DNA of 64,000 nucleotides, from positions 1,655,957 through 1,719,956 of the forward strand of contig CP058896.1 in the NCBI GenBank assembly GCA_013415865.1. The letters run 5' to 3'. Position 1 is the stretch's first letter; each line of letters begins with the position of its first letter. Both the position numbers and the translations under genes were made by a program. This DNA is from Methanomassiliicoccales archaeon. GTDB lineage: Archaea > Thermoplasmatota > Thermoplasmata > Methanomassiliicoccales > UBA472. This document shows positions 25,506-34,451 of this stretch, in pieces. The notes beneath the pieces were generated by a model. That model had not been told where the DNA came from. It did no database searches and worked only from the letters and a program-made list of their open reading frames with translations.

Positions 25506-26458
25506 GGGCCGGTCTTCCCCTTTATCCTGCGCTGCTGCATCTTCTCAAGCTTGTGCTTCCTCTCTTCCTTCTTTCTCATGACCGCTTTACTGGCGACCGC
25601 TGCCAAGAATGGCACGGGGGGAGTGAAAAATATCAAGGAACCAAAAAGAGCGACGACCTTTTCGTCAACGGTCATCTTATTGACCTTCGATGCTATGGGA
25701 TCATCCTCTGAACCGCTGAGGACCCCGAATAACGATTCCAGCATCAACTTGTCAGAGGCCAGTACGATCCCTATGCTCCATGAGACACCCAACCTCAGAG
25801 GGAAGGGCTGACCTCGTACCTCCGTTCTTTTGGCGATGATGGATTTTCTGAAATCCTCAGGACCTTCCCCTTCGAACAAGGTGTATGCGCATCCTATCTG
25901 CTGGAGAGAGTGAGCGTCGGAGCCAGCTACCTTCGCCCACTTTCCGCATTTTGAACGCTCCATGGCCCTCACGTTCGATGGACCATCGATATGCCCTCCG
26001 TTGATGACCTCGATGCCGTCAACGCATAGTTCGTCGATCATCCTCCCGATAGCTGGTACATGATAGCTGAAAGGATGGGGAGCGATGACGAGCCCGTCCT
26101 GGGCCTTGATCCTGTCGACGGTCTCCTCTGCGGTCAGACCAAGCGGTATTTCCTCATTGAGGAATAGGCCTATGACCTCTCCTTGTAGGGTACTGATCTC
26201 TTCCCCGATGACCACATGGACGTCATCATAACGTCTGGCGAACTTACTTGCCCTGAGGGCCCCTTGTATGCTGTTGTGATCCGTGATGCAGACAACATCT
26301 ATGCCTCCTTGACGGGCTATCTTCACCACATCTTCAGGGTTCGAGATGGACTCTGGGAACCTAAGGACCCCATACTCCCCGATCCCCGAATATTTCGTGT
26401 GGACGTGAACATCTGCTCTGCTCAATGTTCTTTTCACGTCCTTCCCATCCCTGCCCAT
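25496..26458 (-). CDS. PHP-domain metal-dependent phosphoesterase with C-terminal hydrophobic helix
   Basis: 320 aa. Metal ligands of the PHP fold are seen: ADVHVHTKYSG, CITDHNSIQG, GEEIST, IAPHPFSYH and GSDAH. After the catalytic domain (~225 residues) comes a region with a hydrophobic helix (VALFGSLIFFTPPVPFLAAVA) and a basic tail, suggesting membrane association. It lies 51 bases downstream of the desulforedoxin gene and may close that operon. The substrate (nucleotide, histidinol phosphate or other phosphoester) is not predictable. Confidence 0.85.
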   Translation of the reverse strand: MGRDGKDVKRTLSRADVHVHTKYSGIGEYGVLRFPESISNPEDVVKIARQGGIDVVCITDHNSIQGALRASKFARRYDDVHVVIGEEISTLQGEVIGLFLNEEIPLGLTAEETVDRIKAQDGLVIAPHPFSYHVPAIGRMIDELCVDGIEVINGGHIDGPSNVRAMERSKCGKWAKVAGSDAHSLQQIGCAYTLFEGEGPEDFRKSIIAKRTEVRGQPFPLRLGVSWSIGIVLASDKLMLESLFGVLSGSEDDPIASKVNKMTVDEKVVALFGSLIFFTPPVPFLAAVASKAVMRKKEERKHKLEKMQQRRIKGKTGPHP

Positions 26459-26509
26459 AGCACCACCGAGTTTCTTGAGACCTTAAGAGGAGGTTCTTAA
26501 CTGATAAGT

Positions 26510-26623
26510 TCAGACCCTCCTCATTGGCTGGCCACAGCATACAAGCGTGCCAAGACCTGACCTTTTTACCTCGACCGTGTTACCACATATATCGCATACA
26601 TAGGTCTCTCCAACCTTGGTCAT
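26510..26623 (-). CDS. Desulforedoxin-like small iron protein, 37 aa
   Basis: Tiny gene of 38 codons. The protein has the desulforedoxin / desulfoferrodoxin N-terminal pattern: YVCDICGN near residues 8-15 and the adjacent pair in LVCCGQPM near residues 27-34, i.e. a four-cysteine (CxxC...CC) iron site. It stands alone without a superoxide reductase domain. It begins 20 bases after the flavodiiron protein stop, so it is likely co-transcribed and could pass electrons to that enzyme or scavenge reactive oxygen. The ATG is not preceded by a strong ribosome site. Confidence 0.88.
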   Translation of the reverse strand: MTKVGETYVCDICGNTVEVKRSGLGTLVCCGQPMRRV

Positions 26624-26643
26624 GGACAACCCCGAGGCACTTC

Positions 26644-27816
26644 TCACGACATAACCTTTTTCGCTACGTCCTTGCCGAATTCATAACATCTTTTTCTTCC
26701 ATCGTCCAATGGGTTGAATCGTATGTCGATGTCCTCGAAAACGAATTCGAGACCGCTGCCGGCCAACGCATCTTTCACAGCTTTTGTTCCTGCTGGGACC
26801 CACCCGTATGATCCAAATACGCCCGCATATCTGTTCCTCGGTCGAAGCCCTTTGAGATAGGTGATGATATCGGCCACCGACGGGAACATCCCCATGTTCA
26901 AGGTCGGGGTACCGAACAATACAGCTTTCGAATCTAGGACCTCTCGGACGATCTGGCTTCTTTCCATTGCGCTGATCTTGCACAATTGCACCTCAACACA
27001 TTCTGAAGCTATCCCTTCGGCTATCGAGTGGGCCATGACCTCTGTCGATCCCCACATCGTGTCATATATGATCGAGACCTTCTTCTTCGTCTCATGCCTT
27101 GACCAAGAGCCATACTTCTCAAGTATCTTGGATATGTTGGACCTCCAGATCACTCCATGGGCCGTGGCCAACATCTTGACGTCCAGGTCCTTGACCTTCT
27201 CAAGGGCCGACTGGTATTGCTGTCCAAAGGGCATCAAGATGTTCGCATAGTACTTGGCCGCCTCCTCAAAAAGCGTCGTGGCATCGACCTCATCATCGAA
27301 CCTTTTGCTCGAAGCATAATGTTGTCCGAAACCGTCCATGGAGAACAATATTGACGCCTCTTTGCAATAGGTCATCATCGAATCAGGCCAATGGAGCATT
27401 GGTGTCTCGATGAACCTCAACGTCCTTTCTCCTATGGACATTTCCTCTCCGTCAGACACTTTTACGACGTTCAAAGGTCCGAAGTTGAGTGAAAGGTTCT
27501 CCTTCCCCTTTCGAGATGCATATATCGGCGCTCCTGTCAGCTGTTGGAGCAGTGGGAGGCCGCTGGAATGATCGTTCTCACTGTGATTAGAGATTATAAT
27601 ATCGATATCTTTCGGGTCGATGATGGACCTGACCCTATCGAGCATCTGACTAAAAAATGGGGCCTTGACAGCGTCGATGATCGTGATCTTCTTGTCCAAT
27701 ATCAAATAAGAATTGTAGGACGTACCGCGGGGCGTCGCATAGCCATGGAAATTACGCGTGTTCCAATCGATCGCCCCGACCCAGTATATGCCATCGGAGA
27801 CCTTCACGGCATTCAA
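26644..27816 (-). CDS. fprA: Flavodiiron protein (oxygen or NO reductase; F420H2 oxidase type)
   Basis: 390 aa. The beta-lactamase-like domain (1 to ~250) carries the diiron ligands SNHSENDHSSGL and LHWPDSMMTY, with the ATAHGVIWR ligand near residue 219. The C-terminal flavodoxin domain starts SIIYDTMWGSTEVMA. Methanogen homologues reduce oxygen to water with F420H2. Start is TTG at 27816 with GGTGAT spaced 5 bases; GTG 27807 is the alternative. A 37-residue desulforedoxin follows. This supports an anaerobic life style with transient oxygen exposure. Confidence 0.93.
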   Translation of the reverse strand: MNAVKVSDGIYWVGAIDWNTRNFHGYATPRGTSYNSYLILDKKITIIDAVKAPFFSQMLDRVRSIIDPKDIDIIISNHSENDHSSGLPLLQQLTGAPIYASRKGKENLSLNFGPLNVVKVSDGEEMSIGERTLRFIETPMLHWPDSMMTYCKEASILFSMDGFGQHYASSKRFDDEVDATTLFEEAAKYYANILMPFGQQYQSALEKVKDLDVKMLATAHGVIWRSNISKILEKYGSWSRHETKKKVSIIYDTMWGSTEVMAHSIAEGIASECVEVQLCKISAMERSQIVREVLDSKAVLFGTPTLNMGMFPSVADIITYLKGLRPRNRYAGVFGSYGWVPAGTKAVKDALAGSGLEFVFEDIDIRFNPLDDGRKRCYEFGKDVAKKVMS

Positions 27817-27887
27817 TCATCATCACCCGCTGTCATAATGCCAGCAGGTAATATCTATCATTTGTGTAAATGGCCAGTCTAAACGAT

Positions 27888-29657
27888 TCATTGTGAATAA
27901 TAGAACTCTCCCTTGCCTTTCTGCTCCCTATCCAGCCTAGAGCCCGGTTTGTTTATCCTTGGTCTGTTGGTGTCATTATCACGTCTGAACGTGATATCGA
28001 CCCGTTGCAGGAACATGTTCATTCCTTGACGCATATCGAAAGGACCTTTCCCGCGCCCTTCGAAGCCAGGCCTTCCATCGAAGACCATTATTGAGTCTGA
28101 TACCATATCCAGGAAATAGATGTCATGGTCAACGACCATCGCGCTGCGTCCACGCTTCTCCATCGTCCTCCTTATTGTCTTTGCCCCCTCCATCCTCTGG
28201 TTGGAATCTAGATAGGCCGATGGTTCATCAAGGAGGTAGATGTCTGCATCCCTGGAAAGACACAATGCTATCGCGACCCTCTGCAGCTCACCCCCTGACA
28301 AGGTCTTGACATTCTTCTCCAATAACGGTTTGAGGTTCAGAGGATGTGCTATCTCGGTCTGGAAGAATCCTGACTCGAAGAAATCCTTAACATATGAGTT
28401 GAAAAGATCTATAACAGTACCATCAAAATCAGCCGATATATACTGAGGCTTATAGCTGACCTTGACCACCCGATCCAGCTTTCCCCTTGTAGGCACTAAA
28501 ACCCCTGCGAGCATCTTGACGAAGGTCGTCTTTCCTATGGCGTTTGGTCCCACGACCCCGACCGTCTCTCCTATCTTGATCGAACCTGGTTCAACTGTTA
28601 GCTTGAAGGCTGGAAAATCACACCCCAGTTCTCCATATTCTAAAAGGTCTATCTGCTGCCAGTTGTCTCTTGGTGGATGGCTCTCGAACCTTATCGGGTA
28701 ATCCCGGAATCTTATGTTCTCCTCCTTTGCATAGCCGTCGAGATATACGTTGATCGCCGTTCTCACCTGCCTCGGCTGAGAGAAGACACCATAGGCCCCC
28801 TCTGACCCGAAGACCAGATAGACATTCTCGGCCAAGAAGTCCAGGATCGCCAGGTCATGCTCGATGACCACCACGTTCTTTTCCTTTGCCATAGATTCGA
28901 TCATCTTAGCGACCTTTATCCTCTGGTAAATATCCAGATAGGAGGATGGTTCGTCAAAGAAATATATGTCAGCATCTTTCATTATGGTGGCTGCCATGGC
29001 CACCCTCTGCAGCTCCCCTCCAGACAGGTCTGTCATATTGCGTCTAACAGCCTCTTCCAGATCTAAAAGTGAGACCGCCTCCTCCAGCGACATTCTCTCC
29101 TCGACCTTTTTCAAAAGGTCAGAGACAGGCCCCTTGAAGACCATGGGCAGCCTATCGACGTACTGGGGCTTCAAGGACGTCCGATATCTTTTTTCATAGA
29201 CCGCCTTAAGGTAATCATGGACCTCTGACCCTGAGAAATGGTCAAGCACCTCATCCTTCGTCGGAGGGGAATCGAATCTTCCTAGATTCGGGACCAATTC
29301 TCCGGACAACATCTTGAACGACGTCGATTTTCCTATACCATTGGGGCCCAAGATACCTGTGACCACCCCTTTTTTCGGAACAGGTAACCGATAAAGCCTG
29401 AAAGAGTTCTCACCATATTGGTGGACCAAATCATCTAGCAGCTCATCTGGGAGACCAATGATCTTGATGGCCTCGAACGGGCACTTATGTGTGCAGATGC
29501 CGCACCCTGCACAGAGCTCTTCCGAGATCTGGGGCTTGCCGTTCTCGCCCATAAGGACCGCCTCTACACCAGTCCTCACCTTTGGGCAATATCTCTGGCA
29601 TTCCGCATTGCATTTCTTCGGTTGACAGCGGTCCTTTAGCAGGACGGCGATTCGCAT
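27888..29657 (-). CDS. ABCE1 (RLI) ribosome recycling ATPase
   Basis: 589 aa, a universal archaeal protein. The N-terminal iron-sulfur domain has two Cys sets (KKCNAECQRYCP and CAGCGICTHKCPF). Two ABC modules follow, with Walker A GPNGIGKS and GPNAIGKT and signatures LSGGELQRVAMA and LSGGELQRVAIA. It splits post-termination ribosomes with aRF1/aPelota. ATG 29657 is predicted leaderless from a TATA-like box at 29679-29687. Divergent from metG. Confidence 0.98.
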   Translation of the reverse strand: MRIAVLLKDRCQPKKCNAECQRYCPKVRTGVEAVLMGENGKPQISEELCAGCGICTHKCPFEAIKIIGLPDELLDDLVHQYGENSFRLYRLPVPKKGVVTGILGPNGIGKSTSFKMLSGELVPNLGRFDSPPTKDEVLDHFSGSEVHDYLKAVYEKRYRTSLKPQYVDRLPMVFKGPVSDLLKKVEERMSLEEAVSLLDLEEAVRRNMTDLSGGELQRVAMAATIMKDADIYFFDEPSSYLDIYQRIKVAKMIESMAKEKNVVVIEHDLAILDFLAENVYLVFGSEGAYGVFSQPRQVRTAINVYLDGYAKEENIRFRDYPIRFESHPPRDNWQQIDLLEYGELGCDFPAFKLTVEPGSIKIGETVGVVGPNAIGKTTFVKMLAGVLVPTRGKLDRVVKVSYKPQYISADFDGTVIDLFNSYVKDFFESGFFQTEIAHPLNLKPLLEKNVKTLSGGELQRVAIALCLSRDADIYLLDEPSAYLDSNQRMEGAKTIRRTMEKRGRSAMVVDHDIYFLDMVSDSIMVFDGRPGFEGRGKGPFDMRQGMNMFLQRVDITFRRDNDTNRPRINKPGSRLDREQKGKGEFYYSQ

Positions 29658-29678
29658 GGGGGAGCAATAAGCAACTCC

Positions 29679-29757
29679 GATAAAAAACTGCTTGTCCCCT
29701 CATTCCGTAATATTTCATCCACACGAACCTGCTGGCATTTGTTGTTACCTTTAAATG
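29679..29757. promoter_or_regulatory. Divergent ABCE1/metG promoter region
   Basis: Two TATA-like boxes: GATAAAAAA read on the minus strand at 29679-29687, centred 26 bases from the ABCE1 ATG, and CTTTAAATG at 29749-29757 for metG, which predicts a ~6-base leader before ATG 29786 and excludes the earlier in-frame ATG 29762. Confidence 0.6.
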
Positions 29758-29785
29758 CTTAATGCTCGATTCGGAACTGATCCAA

Positions 29786-32005
29786 ATGGCAAAGATATTG
29801 GTATGTGTGGCTTGGCCCTATTCAAACAGTGCGATCCACCTCGGGCATGTGGCTGGTTCTCTCCTGCCCCCCGACATTTTTTCAAAATATCATCGATTGA
29901 GAGGTGACGACGTGCTGATGGTATCTGGGTCCGACCAGCATGGAACCCCTGTCACCGTCACGGCCGAGATGGAGGGCACCACCCCTGAGGTCGTGGCCGA
30001 AAGATATCATGAGATCAACAAAAAGGCGATCGAGGACCTAAGGATCGGCTTCAGCTTGTTCACCAAGACCCACACTCAGAACCATTTCGAGGTCGTGCAT
30101 GATGTTTTCTTACGTCTTCTGGAGAAGGGCTATCTTTACAAAAAGGCAACAATGCAGTACTATTGTCCCAAGTGCGCGAAGTTCCTTCCGGACAGATATG
30201 TCGAGGGCACATGTAAGAAATGCAGAAATGAAAGATCAAGAGGAGATCAATGTGAGAGCTGTGGCACGACCTTTGAACCAGGGGAGCTCAGCAACGCAAA
30301 GTGCACGAACTGTGGGACCGAGCCTGAGCTCAGGGAATCTGAGCACTTCTTCCTGAGGCTCAGTGAATTCCAACAGCCACTTTTAGAGTATGTCAAGGAC
30401 AAGGACCATTGGAGGGCGAACACCCAGCTCTTCACGCATAATTGGTTGGAAGCAGGCCTTAAGGACAGAGCGATCACAAGGGACATGTCTTGGGGGGTCA
30501 GCGTCCCGGTCCAAGGATATGAGGGCAAGGTCATCTACGTCTGGTTCGAGGCGGTGATAGGGTATTTGAGCGCCTCAAAGGAGTGGGCCCAAAAAATTGG
30601 GGACCCAGATGCCTGGAAGGCGTATTGGACCGACCCTGATGTCAGAAGTTATTATTTCCTTGGTAAGGACAACATTCCTTTCCATACGATAATTTGGCCA
30701 GCTATCTTAATGGGATATGACGGCCTGAACCTCCCTTACGATGTTCCAGCGAACGAATATCTGACATTCAAAGGAGAAAAGTTCTCGAAGAGCAGGGGGG
30801 TAGGCATAGATGTCCCGAGCATCCTCAAGAAGTTCGATGCCGACCTTGTCAGGTATTATCTCGCTGCCAATATGCCTGAGGGCAAGGACACCGATTTCTC
30901 TTGGGATGATTTCGACACAAAGATCAATAATGAGCTCGTGGCCACATTGGGAAATTACTACCATCGGGTGCTCAGTTTCACACACAAGAATTTTGGAAAG
31001 GTCCCCCCGATGACCGCAGAAGTAAAGGTCAAAGAAGCGATGGAGGTGAGGGCGACGATTGACCAATGTAAGAACGACGTCGAAAGCCTCCTTTCCACCT
31101 GCCAGTTCAAGAAAGCCCTAAAGGCCATAATGGACCTTGCCCAATTTGGTAATAGATTCTTTGATTCCGTTGCCCCTTGGGGCCTGATAAAGACCGATAG
31201 GGAAAAATGCGGGGCGCTCCTGAACTTGAACCTGGTCATTGTCAAGGCATTGACCATCATGAGCTATCCGTTCCTTCCACGCTCCGCAGATGAGGCCTGG
31301 TCTATGTTAGGGGAAAAGGGTCAGATTGGAAAGGGGTCTTGGAATGAGATAGGGTCTGAGATGAAAGAGGGTCAGAGCCTTGAATTACCACACCCCCTAT
31401 TCACCAAGATCGTCGTGGAGAAAGAATCGAACATATTCCAGGAGTTTTCGAGATTGAACCTGCGCGTGGCAGAGATAAAGCAGGTTTCCGACCATCCGAA
31501 CGCCGAGAAGCTATACGTATTAAAGCTGGATGCTGGGAAAGAGGTACAGCTCGTTGCTGGAATAAAGGCCTACTATAGGCCAGAGGAGCTCATAGGGAAA
31601 AAGATAGTCTACGTCTCGAACCTGCAACCGGCCAAGCTGCGAGGGATCGAATCCCAAGGGATGATTCTTGCCGCCGAGGCGGGAGATAAAGTATATGTGC
31701 TGACACCTTCCGGCGATGCTGCGCCTGGGGACCCAGTGAACAGTGGTATGGTCCAGTCAGAGAAACTTCTCAGCTTCTCGGATTTCCAGAAATTGATATT
31801 GAGGACCGGACACGTCACATCGGATGGGGATGTCGATATAGGAAGGTCGCTGAGGGTCAAGTTCCCTGACCAAGGGAAGATCCCACCACAGGTTGCGGTG
31901 TTCTTACCCAGCGAGGGCTCGAACGAGGGTCTTCCGTTGTATACGGATAAAGGGGTATTGATAACCGTGGATGGTGAGCTTCAAAACGGGGCAAAGGTAA
32001 GATGA
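29786..32005 (+). CDS. metG: Methionyl-tRNA synthetase with C-terminal tRNA-binding domain
   Basis: 739 aa class I synthetase. HIGH-type motif in SNSAIHLGHVAGS, KMSKS-type GEKFSKSRG near residue 332. The zinc region is rich in paired cysteines (CPKCAKF, CKKC, CESCG, CTNCG), as in the two-knuckle archaeal form. A C-terminal EMAP II/Trbp111-like OB fold runs from about FSRLNLRVAEIKQVSDHPN to SQGMILAAE, followed by an extra ~80-residue tail. ATG 29786 chosen on promoter position. Overlaps the next gene by ATGA. Confidence 0.97.
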   Translation: MAKILVCVAWPYSNSAIHLGHVAGSLLPPDIFSKYHRLRGDDVLMVSGSDQHGTPVTVTAEMEGTTPEVVAERYHEINKKAIEDLRIGFSLFTKTHTQNHFEVVHDVFLRLLEKGYLYKKATMQYYCPKCAKFLPDRYVEGTCKKCRNERSRGDQCESCGTTFEPGELSNAKCTNCGTEPELRESEHFFLRLSEFQQPLLEYVKDKDHWRANTQLFTHNWLEAGLKDRAITRDMSWGVSVPVQGYEGKVIYVWFEAVIGYLSASKEWAQKIGDPDAWKAYWTDPDVRSYYFLGKDNIPFHTIIWPAILMGYDGLNLPYDVPANEYLTFKGEKFSKSRGVGIDVPSILKKFDADLVRYYLAANMPEGKDTDFSWDDFDTKINNELVATLGNYYHRVLSFTHKNFGKVPPMTAEVKVKEAMEVRATIDQCKNDVESLLSTCQFKKALKAIMDLAQFGNRFFDSVAPWGLIKTDREKCGALLNLNLVIVKALTIMSYPFLPRSADEAWSMLGEKGQIGKGSWNEIGSEMKEGQSLELPHPLFTKIVVEKESNIFQEFSRLNLRVAEIKQVSDHPNAEKLYVLKLDAGKEVQLVAGIKAYYRPEELIGKKIVYVSNLQPAKLRGIESQGMILAAEAGDKVYVLTPSGDAAPGDPVNSGMVQSEKLLSFSDFQKLILRTGHVTSDGDVDIGRSLRVKFPDQGKIPPQVAVFLPSEGSNEGLPLYTDKGVLITVDGELQNGAKVR

Positions 32006-32664
32006 GGTTCGATTTGCACGTCCATACCGACCACTCCTCTGACAGCGAGAACTCGGTCAGGGACATAGTCAGGATACTCAAGGCCAAGGGTTTCTCGGGT
32101 GCGGTGTTCCTAGACCACAATAGCTCCGAGGGCGGAAAGGAGGCGCTATCAATAGGGGACAAAGAATTCGTCGTTATACCAGGCATAGAGGTGAGCTCAT
32201 CAGAGGGACATATACTGGCTTTGAACATCATCGAACCTGTCCCAAGAGACATGGGGGTCGCTGAGACAATCGATAAGATCCATGAGCTGGGTGGTATCGC
32301 GGTTGCACCTCATCCATATCGGTATTGGTCTGGTCTGGGTGAGGAGAACGTCCTTCGAAATGATTTTGATGCGATCGAAGGGATCAATGCAAGGTCGAGC
32401 CCTGGATCAAACAAAAAAGCAATGAGACTTGCGAAAAAAATGAATTTACCTGCCGTGGCAGGCTCTGATTCACATAACAATGAATCATTGGGAGATGCTT
32501 ACACGGTTTTCCCAGAAGGGACCGACTCTGCCGAAAAGGCCATCGAGGCGATAGTCGCTGGGAGCATCGAGGTCTATGGCAACAGCAGGACAAAGAGACG
32601 CACAGTGGCATATGTCAGTAAATCTGTGACCGAATGGCTTGGTCGCGGGATGAAGAAGATGTGA
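32002..32664 (+). CDS. PHP-domain metal-dependent phosphoesterase
   Basis: 220 aa compact PHP protein: MRFDLHVHTDHSSDSE, AVFLDHNSS, IPGIEVSSSEGH, VAPHPYRYWSG, AGSDSHNNES all present. It is the short form without the hydrophobic tail of the copy at 25496. Start overlaps the metG stop by 4 bases, so it is translationally coupled. Physiological substrate unknown; small phosphates or oligoribonucleotides are acted on by relatives. Confidence 0.87.
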   Translation: MRFDLHVHTDHSSDSENSVRDIVRILKAKGFSGAVFLDHNSSEGGKEALSIGDKEFVVIPGIEVSSSEGHILALNIIEPVPRDMGVAETIDKIHELGGIAVAPHPYRYWSGLGEENVLRNDFDAIEGINARSSPGSNKKAMRLAKKMNLPAVAGSDSHNNESLGDAYTVFPEGTDSAEKAIEAIVAGSIEVYGNSRTKRRTVAYVSKSVTEWLGRGMKKM

Positions 32665-33057
32665 TCATTGCCCGTTCGCGATCATCTCTTTCACCTTCAT
32701 CAGGACAGCTCTAACATCCTGCCCCTGCTGAACCTCGAGGCCGATGATATGCTTTGGTCCCGCTCCTATGATCAGCATATTGGACTTCTTGAGCTCTAGG
32801 AGAACATGATCGAGGTCATCCCCCATCTCTCTCCCCAACTGCTCAGCCGCCCCAAGCATCATTGAAGCAATGGCTGAGAACATCGCTCGATCGGTCATGT
32901 TGGGGGTAGATCCTGTAGTGAAGACGCCCGCCCTCGAAGCAGCAAAGACCGATTCGACCTTGTCCAGCCTCGAGATCTGCGTCACAATTTCGTTGAGCTT
33001 TGCGACCTCCGACGTCTTGCTCCCCCCGTTATATTCCAAACAAATGAGGAGCGTCAT
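32665..33057 (-). CDS. Roadblock/LC7-domain protein
   Basis: 130 aa, one Roadblock/longin-like fold: LNEIVTQISRLDKVESVFAASRAG, then TDRAMFSAIASMMLGAAEQLG and NMLIIGAGPKHIIGLEV. Bacterial and archaeal members regulate small Ras-like GTPases such as MglA, but none lies in this window. The TATA-like ATTAAATG near 33076-33084 covers the longer ATG (33078), so ATG 33057 is preferred. Its stop directly abuts the convergent PHP stop. Divergent from the unknown gene that precedes ftsZ. Confidence 0.83.
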   Translation of the reverse strand: MTLLICLEYNGGSKTSEVAKLNEIVTQISRLDKVESVFAASRAGVFTTGSTPNMTDRAMFSAIASMMLGAAEQLGREMGDDLDHVLLELKKSNMLIIGAGPKHIIGLEVQQGQDVRAVLMKVKEMIANGQ

Positions 33058-33165
33058 AAAAATAACTATCGACGGCATTTAATGTCCAAAGAATGCTGGA
33101 ACGAGACCTTCGTTCCCGTTTCTTATATGAAAAGAATTTTATGTCCAGCCCCTCATAATACCTTG

Positions 33166-34329
33166 ATGGCCCCTCTGTCGCTGAAGTTGGGATGGCCCCA
33201 TCAAAGGTCGGAGACCGCCAAGATAGAGTTGATATTGGTGGATTCTTTAGGTTCGCCCTTGGCTTTGGAACGAAGAAGGATGGAGAACAAGGTCATCAAT
33301 CTGGCCAAAAAGGAGAACCTTGCCGTCGTGCAGATGCTGTTAAGGCACTATGACTCCGATATCGAGCGTGTTAGGGAGAGCATCAACACCTGCCTCATCG
33401 AGATAGCGAAACGTTTCGAAGGCAAGGAATCCATCATAGAATCGTTATCAGACCCAGATAAAAATGTGAGGAAGGGGGCAAAATTGATAATTCCTGATAT
33501 CTGGGGCCCACCGTCCACCCCTTATCCGACCCTGTTCGAACAGACCTATCAGTTGATGTTGATGGCGAAGGAGAAGGAGATGCCCGTCGAAGACATCGAG
33601 ATGCTGATGGACCTGTCCAAGCAGACGTTCCTCGATGGGGAGATAATGAAAGCGATCAATGACATCGGGACCTGTCTGGAGTTTGTGAAGAGGAGATATA
33701 AGAACACGGAGTCGCTCAAGGAGTATATCTCGGACATGTTGAAGCTTGCTCCTGAACTTCAAAAGAGAGGGGTCTCGATGGTGAACTTTGAGGAATCTCT
33801 AAAGACAGCGATGAGGGTCAGCAAGTCCCGGTCGTTCGACTATACTCAAGAGATCATCGACCAACGTATTATGGAGATGGAGGTCAAGGACCAACTTAGA
33901 AGCTTAGGTCAGCTGATCAAAGAATCCATTAAGTCCAGGCCGGTCATCGAAATGTCAGCCCTCAGTGTAAAGGATGAGAAGATGATCGTCAAGATGGCAC
34001 AGGTCATAGAGACTGTAAATACAAAGAACTTGGCCGGTAATCCTGTCAAATCCATAGAATGTATGCATGAATTTCTTTTCAAGGACTTCGAGTGGTACTA
34101 TGACGAGGACGTCATCAGAAGATTGACAGATGGGGACAGGTCCGCTCTTCTGACCATCTATATGATCGGCATCTCGTTCTTGAAGGTCGCATCATCCATT
34201 CTGCCAACGGTCTCAGAGGAGATCTATCAGAAGTATTATAAGGAATTGGAAGGTTCGACAAGCATATATACGGTCATGTGGCCAGAGCTTGCAATGGAGC
34301 TGGCGAAAGGTATAATCACTTCAAAATAA
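33166..34329 (+). CDS. Helical protein of unknown function upstream of ftsZ
   Basis: About 387 aa, predominantly helical, rich in Glu and Lys. The part around ERVRESINTCLIEIAKRF and IIESLSDPDKNVRKGAK reads like HEAT/ARM repeats; the middle contains EDIEMLMDLSKQTFLDGEI. Two short hydrophobic helices near the C-terminus (RSALLTIYMIGISFLKVASS) may be membrane-active. No family recognised. TATA-like GAATTTTATG at 33133-33142 favours ATG 33166; ATG 33280 is an alternative. It sits between a Roadblock gene and ftsZ. Confidence 0.65.
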   Translation: MAPLSLKLGWPHQRSETAKIELILVDSLGSPLALERRRMENKVINLAKKENLAVVQMLLRHYDSDIERVRESINTCLIEIAKRFEGKESIIESLSDPDKNVRKGAKLIIPDIWGPPSTPYPTLFEQTYQLMLMAKEKEMPVEDIEMLMDLSKQTFLDGEIMKAINDIGTCLEFVKRRYKNTESLKEYISDMLKLAPELQKRGVSMVNFEESLKTAMRVSKSRSFDYTQEIIDQRIMEMEVKDQLRSLGQLIKESIKSRPVIEMSALSVKDEKMIVKMAQVIETVNTKNLAGNPVKSIECMHEFLFKDFEWYYDEDVIRRLTDGDRSALLTIYMIGISFLKVASSILPTVSEEIYQKYYKELEGSTSIYTVMWPELAMELAKGIITSK

Positions 34330-34334
34330 TTTCA

Positions 34335-34341
34335 TTTTTTT
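34335..34341 (+). terminator. Oligo-T terminator
   Basis: Run of seven T starting 5 bases after the stop of the unknown helical protein, typical of archaeal intrinsic termination; ftsZ then has its own TATA-like box (about 34408-34416). Confidence 0.5.
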
Positions 34342-34451
34342 ACCTGCTCGTCAGACATCATATTGTTCGTGTTCCTTAGCTATTCCAGATTTCATTTTTA
34401 TTCGTAAATTTTATATTTGATTATATCAATACACCGAAATGGGATGCACTC

